This document shows, in pieces, positions 61,973 through 64,000 of a DNA stretch of 64,000 bases (position 1 is its first letter; each line of letters starts with the position of its first letter). Under the pieces are notes generated by a model. The model was not told where the DNA came from. It did no database searches and saw only the letters and a program-made list of their open reading frames with translations. The translations under genes and the position numbers were made by a program. The stretch comes from CAXSBR01 sp964252015 (GTDB lineage: Bacteria; Actinomycetota; Actinomycetes; Mycobacteriales; Jatrophihabitantaceae). The stretch is taken from positions 8,170 to 72,169 of the forward strand of contig CAXULW010000017.1 of the NCBI GenBank assembly GCA_964252015.1, written 5' to 3'.

Positions 61973-62031
61973 CTGCGTCCCGTCGCCGGCGGTTCGGGCC
62001 GGCGTTCGAAGTACTGTCTGGCCACGACAGA

Positions 62032-63954
62032 ATGCCGTCCCCAGAACGGCAGAGTCCCGCGGAGGTCACGTTGGTCCACACCGGAGTCCGGGTGCGGGCG
62101 CCGCGTCTGCAGGGTGCGGGCGGCTGGATCAACACCGACCGGCCCCTGGACCTGGTCGCGCTGCGCGGTCGGGTGGTCGTCCTCGACTTCTGGACGTTCG
62201 CCTGCGTGAATTGCCTGCACGTGATCGACGAGCTGCGCGTGCTCGAGGCCGCGTACCCGGACGACGTCGTGGTCATCGGCGTGCACTCGCCGAAGTTCGC
62301 CCACGAGGCCGAGCACGCGGCGGTCGTCGCGGCGGTGGCCCGGCTCGATATCCGCCATCCGGTCCTGGACGACCCCGAAATGGCCACCTGGCGGCAGTAC
62401 GCGATCAAAGCGTGGCCGACTCTCGTCGTGATCGACCCGGAGGGCTACGTGGTGGCCCAGGCCGCCGGTGAGGGCCAGGTCAGCGCCCTGCAGGCCATCA
62501 TCGCCGAGCTGCTGGAAAGCCACCGGGCCCGGGGGTCGCTACGGGCCGAGTCCGCCTTGGCCACGGCCCGGCCGGCGCCGACCGGGGCGCTCTACTTCCC
62601 GGCCAAGGCCGTGGTGCTGCCCGCCGCCCGCACCGGTGGTGCGACCGATTCGCTCCTGGTCGCCGACGCCGGCCGGCACGCGCTCACCGAGCTCAGCCTG
62701 GACGGGGAGACGGTGCTGGATCGGATCGGAGCGGGTAAGCGCGGACGCGTCGACGGGCCGGGCGGACGGGCCGGGTTCGCCGAGCCGAGCGGCCTCACGC
62801 TCCTGCCGCCGGACCTGGCCGCGCAGGTCGGCTACGACGTGCTCGTGGCCGACACCGCCAACCACCTGCTGCGCGGACTGCGGCTGGCTGACCGCACGGT
62901 GACCACTGTCGCCGACCTGACCACCGTCGAGCTCGACACCGTCACCGGTCGCGTGCCCGGGGTGATGTCGCCGTGGGACGTGGCCTGGTGGCCGGGCGCC
63001 GATACGGCCGTGGTCGCCGCGGCCGGGGTGCACCTGTTGCTGTCCTTCGACCCGGTTTCCGGGGCCGTCACCCGGCTGGCCGGCACCACGGTCGAGGGCC
63101 TGCGTGACGGGCCCGCGCTCGACGGCTGGCTGGCCCAACCGTCCGGGCTCGCCCCTGACGGCGAGCGGCTGTGGTTCGCCGACGCCGAGACCTCCGCGCT
63201 GCGCTGGCTCGACTTGGACGGCCCGCTGCACACCGCCGTCGGCGAGGGCCTGTTCGACTTCGGCCACGTGGACGGACCGGCCGCGCACGCCCGGCTCCAG
63301 CACCCGCTCGGGGTCGCCGTCCTGCCTGACCGTTCGGTCGCCATCGCCGACACCTTCAACGGGGCGGTTCGCCGTTTCGACCCCGCGACCGAGACGGTGA
63401 CCAGCCTGGCCGAGGGGCTGGGCGAACCGAGCGGCTTGGTCGTCATCGGCGACCGCCTGGTCGTGGTCGAATCAGCGGCCCATCGGCTGAGCGCCTTGAG
63501 TTCGCCTGCCGTGATGACGGCCGGCGGCACGCACGCGGGGGGCACGGCGATGCGGGTAGCGCGACCGGTCACCGACCTCCGTCCCGGCGGGGTCGAGCTG
63601 CGGATCGCGTTCACGCCGGCGCCGGGCCGCGTGGTGGACGACCGGTTCGGCCCGGCCACCCGGCTCGACGTGAGCGCGTCACCGCCCGAGCTGCTGATCG
63701 ACGGCGCCGGCGCATCCGACGACCTCACCCGCACGCTGCGCCTGGCCGACCCGGCCGATCCGGCCAACGAAGCCGACCCGGCCGACGGTGGCCCGGCCGT
63801 CGGCGTGCTGCACGTGAGTGCCCAGGCCGCCTCGTGCGATCACGACCCGGACGTGGCCAACCCGGCCTGCTACCTGAGCCGCCAGGACTGGGGCATCCCG
63901 GTCCGCATCATCGCGGCCGGCGCCGACACCCTCGACCTCGTCCTCCTCGGCTGA
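62032..63954 (+). CDS. Thioredoxin-like NHL-repeat protein (NHLRC2-like)
   Basis: A 640-residue protein with an N-terminal thioredoxin-like domain (about 25-165; VVVLDFWTFACVNCLHVIDE with Cys-Val-Asn-Cys) and a six-bladed NHL propeller (about 175-500; DLAAQVGYDVLVADTANHLL, QHPLGVAVLPDRSVAIADTF), followed by a C-terminal beta domain with CDHDPDVANPACYLSRQDWG. This matches the NHLRC2/thioredoxin-NHL family, of unclear function. ATG 62032 has a poor site, while TTG 62071 has GGAGG seven bases upstream and gives the usual family N-terminus, so the true start may be 62071. It is a separate transcript after the hairpin at 61941-61972. The remaining 46 bases of the window hold nothing I can identify. 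Confidence 0.85.
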   Translation: MPSPERQSPAEVTLVHTGVRVRAPRLQGAGGWINTDRPLDLVALRGRVVVLDFWTFACVNCLHVIDELRVLEAAYPDDVVVIGVHSPKFAHEAEHAAVVAAVARLDIRHPVLDDPEMATWRQYAIKAWPTLVVIDPEGYVVAQAAGEGQVSALQAIIAELLESHRARGSLRAESALATARPAPTGALYFPAKAVVLPAARTGGATDSLLVADAGRHALTELSLDGETVLDRIGAGKRGRVDGPGGRAGFAEPSGLTLLPPDLAAQVGYDVLVADTANHLLRGLRLADRTVTTVADLTTVELDTVTGRVPGVMSPWDVAWWPGADTAVVAAAGVHLLLSFDPVSGAVTRLAGTTVEGLRDGPALDGWLAQPSGLAPDGERLWFADAETSALRWLDLDGPLHTAVGEGLFDFGHVDGPAAHARLQHPLGVAVLPDRSVAIADTFNGAVRRFDPATETVTSLAEGLGEPSGLVVIGDRLVVVESAAHRLSALSSPAVMTAGGTHAGGTAMRVARPVTDLRPGGVELRIAFTPAPGRVVDDRFGPATRLDVSASPPELLIDGAGASDDLTRTLRLADPADPANEADPADGGPAVGVLHVSAQAASCDHDPDVANPACYLSRQDWGIPVRIIAAGADTLDLVLLG

Positions 63955-64000
63955 TATGTAAGTGATTTTGTCAAGTAGGCATGGCGAGGCGCCGCCCGGG

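Overview
The window is high-GC DNA from an actinomycete. A mycothione reductase, an F420-dependent glucose-6-phosphate dehydrogenase, a PPOX/F420 enzyme, an LPNTG sortase substrate, Tat-type secretion signals, GTG/TTG starts and actinobacterial-type IS110 and IS1380 remnants all point to Actinomycetota that use mycothiol and F420. The genus cannot be fixed from sequence reading alone.

Layout. 1-6193: ordinary chromosomal genes (DUF1684, PPOX, DUF1003, a broken MFS transporter, a UBP zinc finger, an SDR, an LPNTG surface protein, fgd). 6194-36600: an accessory region of visibly lower GC that carries two copies of an extracellular-glycan locus. Unit A (fgd to about 20.6 kb) has a PIG-L deacetylase, a flavoprotein, a GT2-GtrA transferase, a CesA/CslA-like synthase, a GT-C transferase, a GH26, a GlxA-like copper radical oxidase with two PA14 domains, an Excalibur lipoprotein and a split Tat/Fn3 + GH26 gene. 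Unit B (from a truncated fgd at 22175 to about 35.6 kb) repeats the deacetylase, flavoprotein, GT2-GtrA, synthase and GT-C, but holds GH16 enzymes where A holds GH26, and has a decayed IS110 where A holds the oxidase. An IS1380 remnant and a further GH16 lie between the units. A broken beta-helix gene lies after unit B. 36678-64000: GC-rich chromosomal genes again (mycothione reductase, class III aminotransferase, thioesterase, zinc protease, TldD/TldE, M3 peptidase, beta-propeller, sulfotransferase, ScyD/E-like protein, GH63-like hydrolase, carbonic anhydrase, HelD, a Fic/Doc toxin pair, a three-gene 2-oxoacid dehydrogenase operon, and an NHL/thioredoxin protein).

How the genes work together (inference). 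The GT2-GtrA protein would load a sugar on polyprenyl phosphate and help flip it. The GT-C enzyme would use that lipid-linked sugar outside the membrane. The CesA/CslA-like synthase would polymerise and extrude a beta-glycan. PIG-L would deacetylate an N-acetylhexosamine precursor. The secreted GH26/GH16 enzymes would trim the polymer and the copper radical oxidase would oxidise it, as in the Streptomyces cslA-glxA system. Each unit may make its own polymer, since the first three genes are nearly the same but the synthase, GT-C and hydrolases differ.

A second theme is short in-frame tandem repeats (15 or 18 bp) in linkers or termini of several otherwise ordinary proteins (LPNTG protein, aminotransferase, HelD, DUF4126, dehydrogenase E2).
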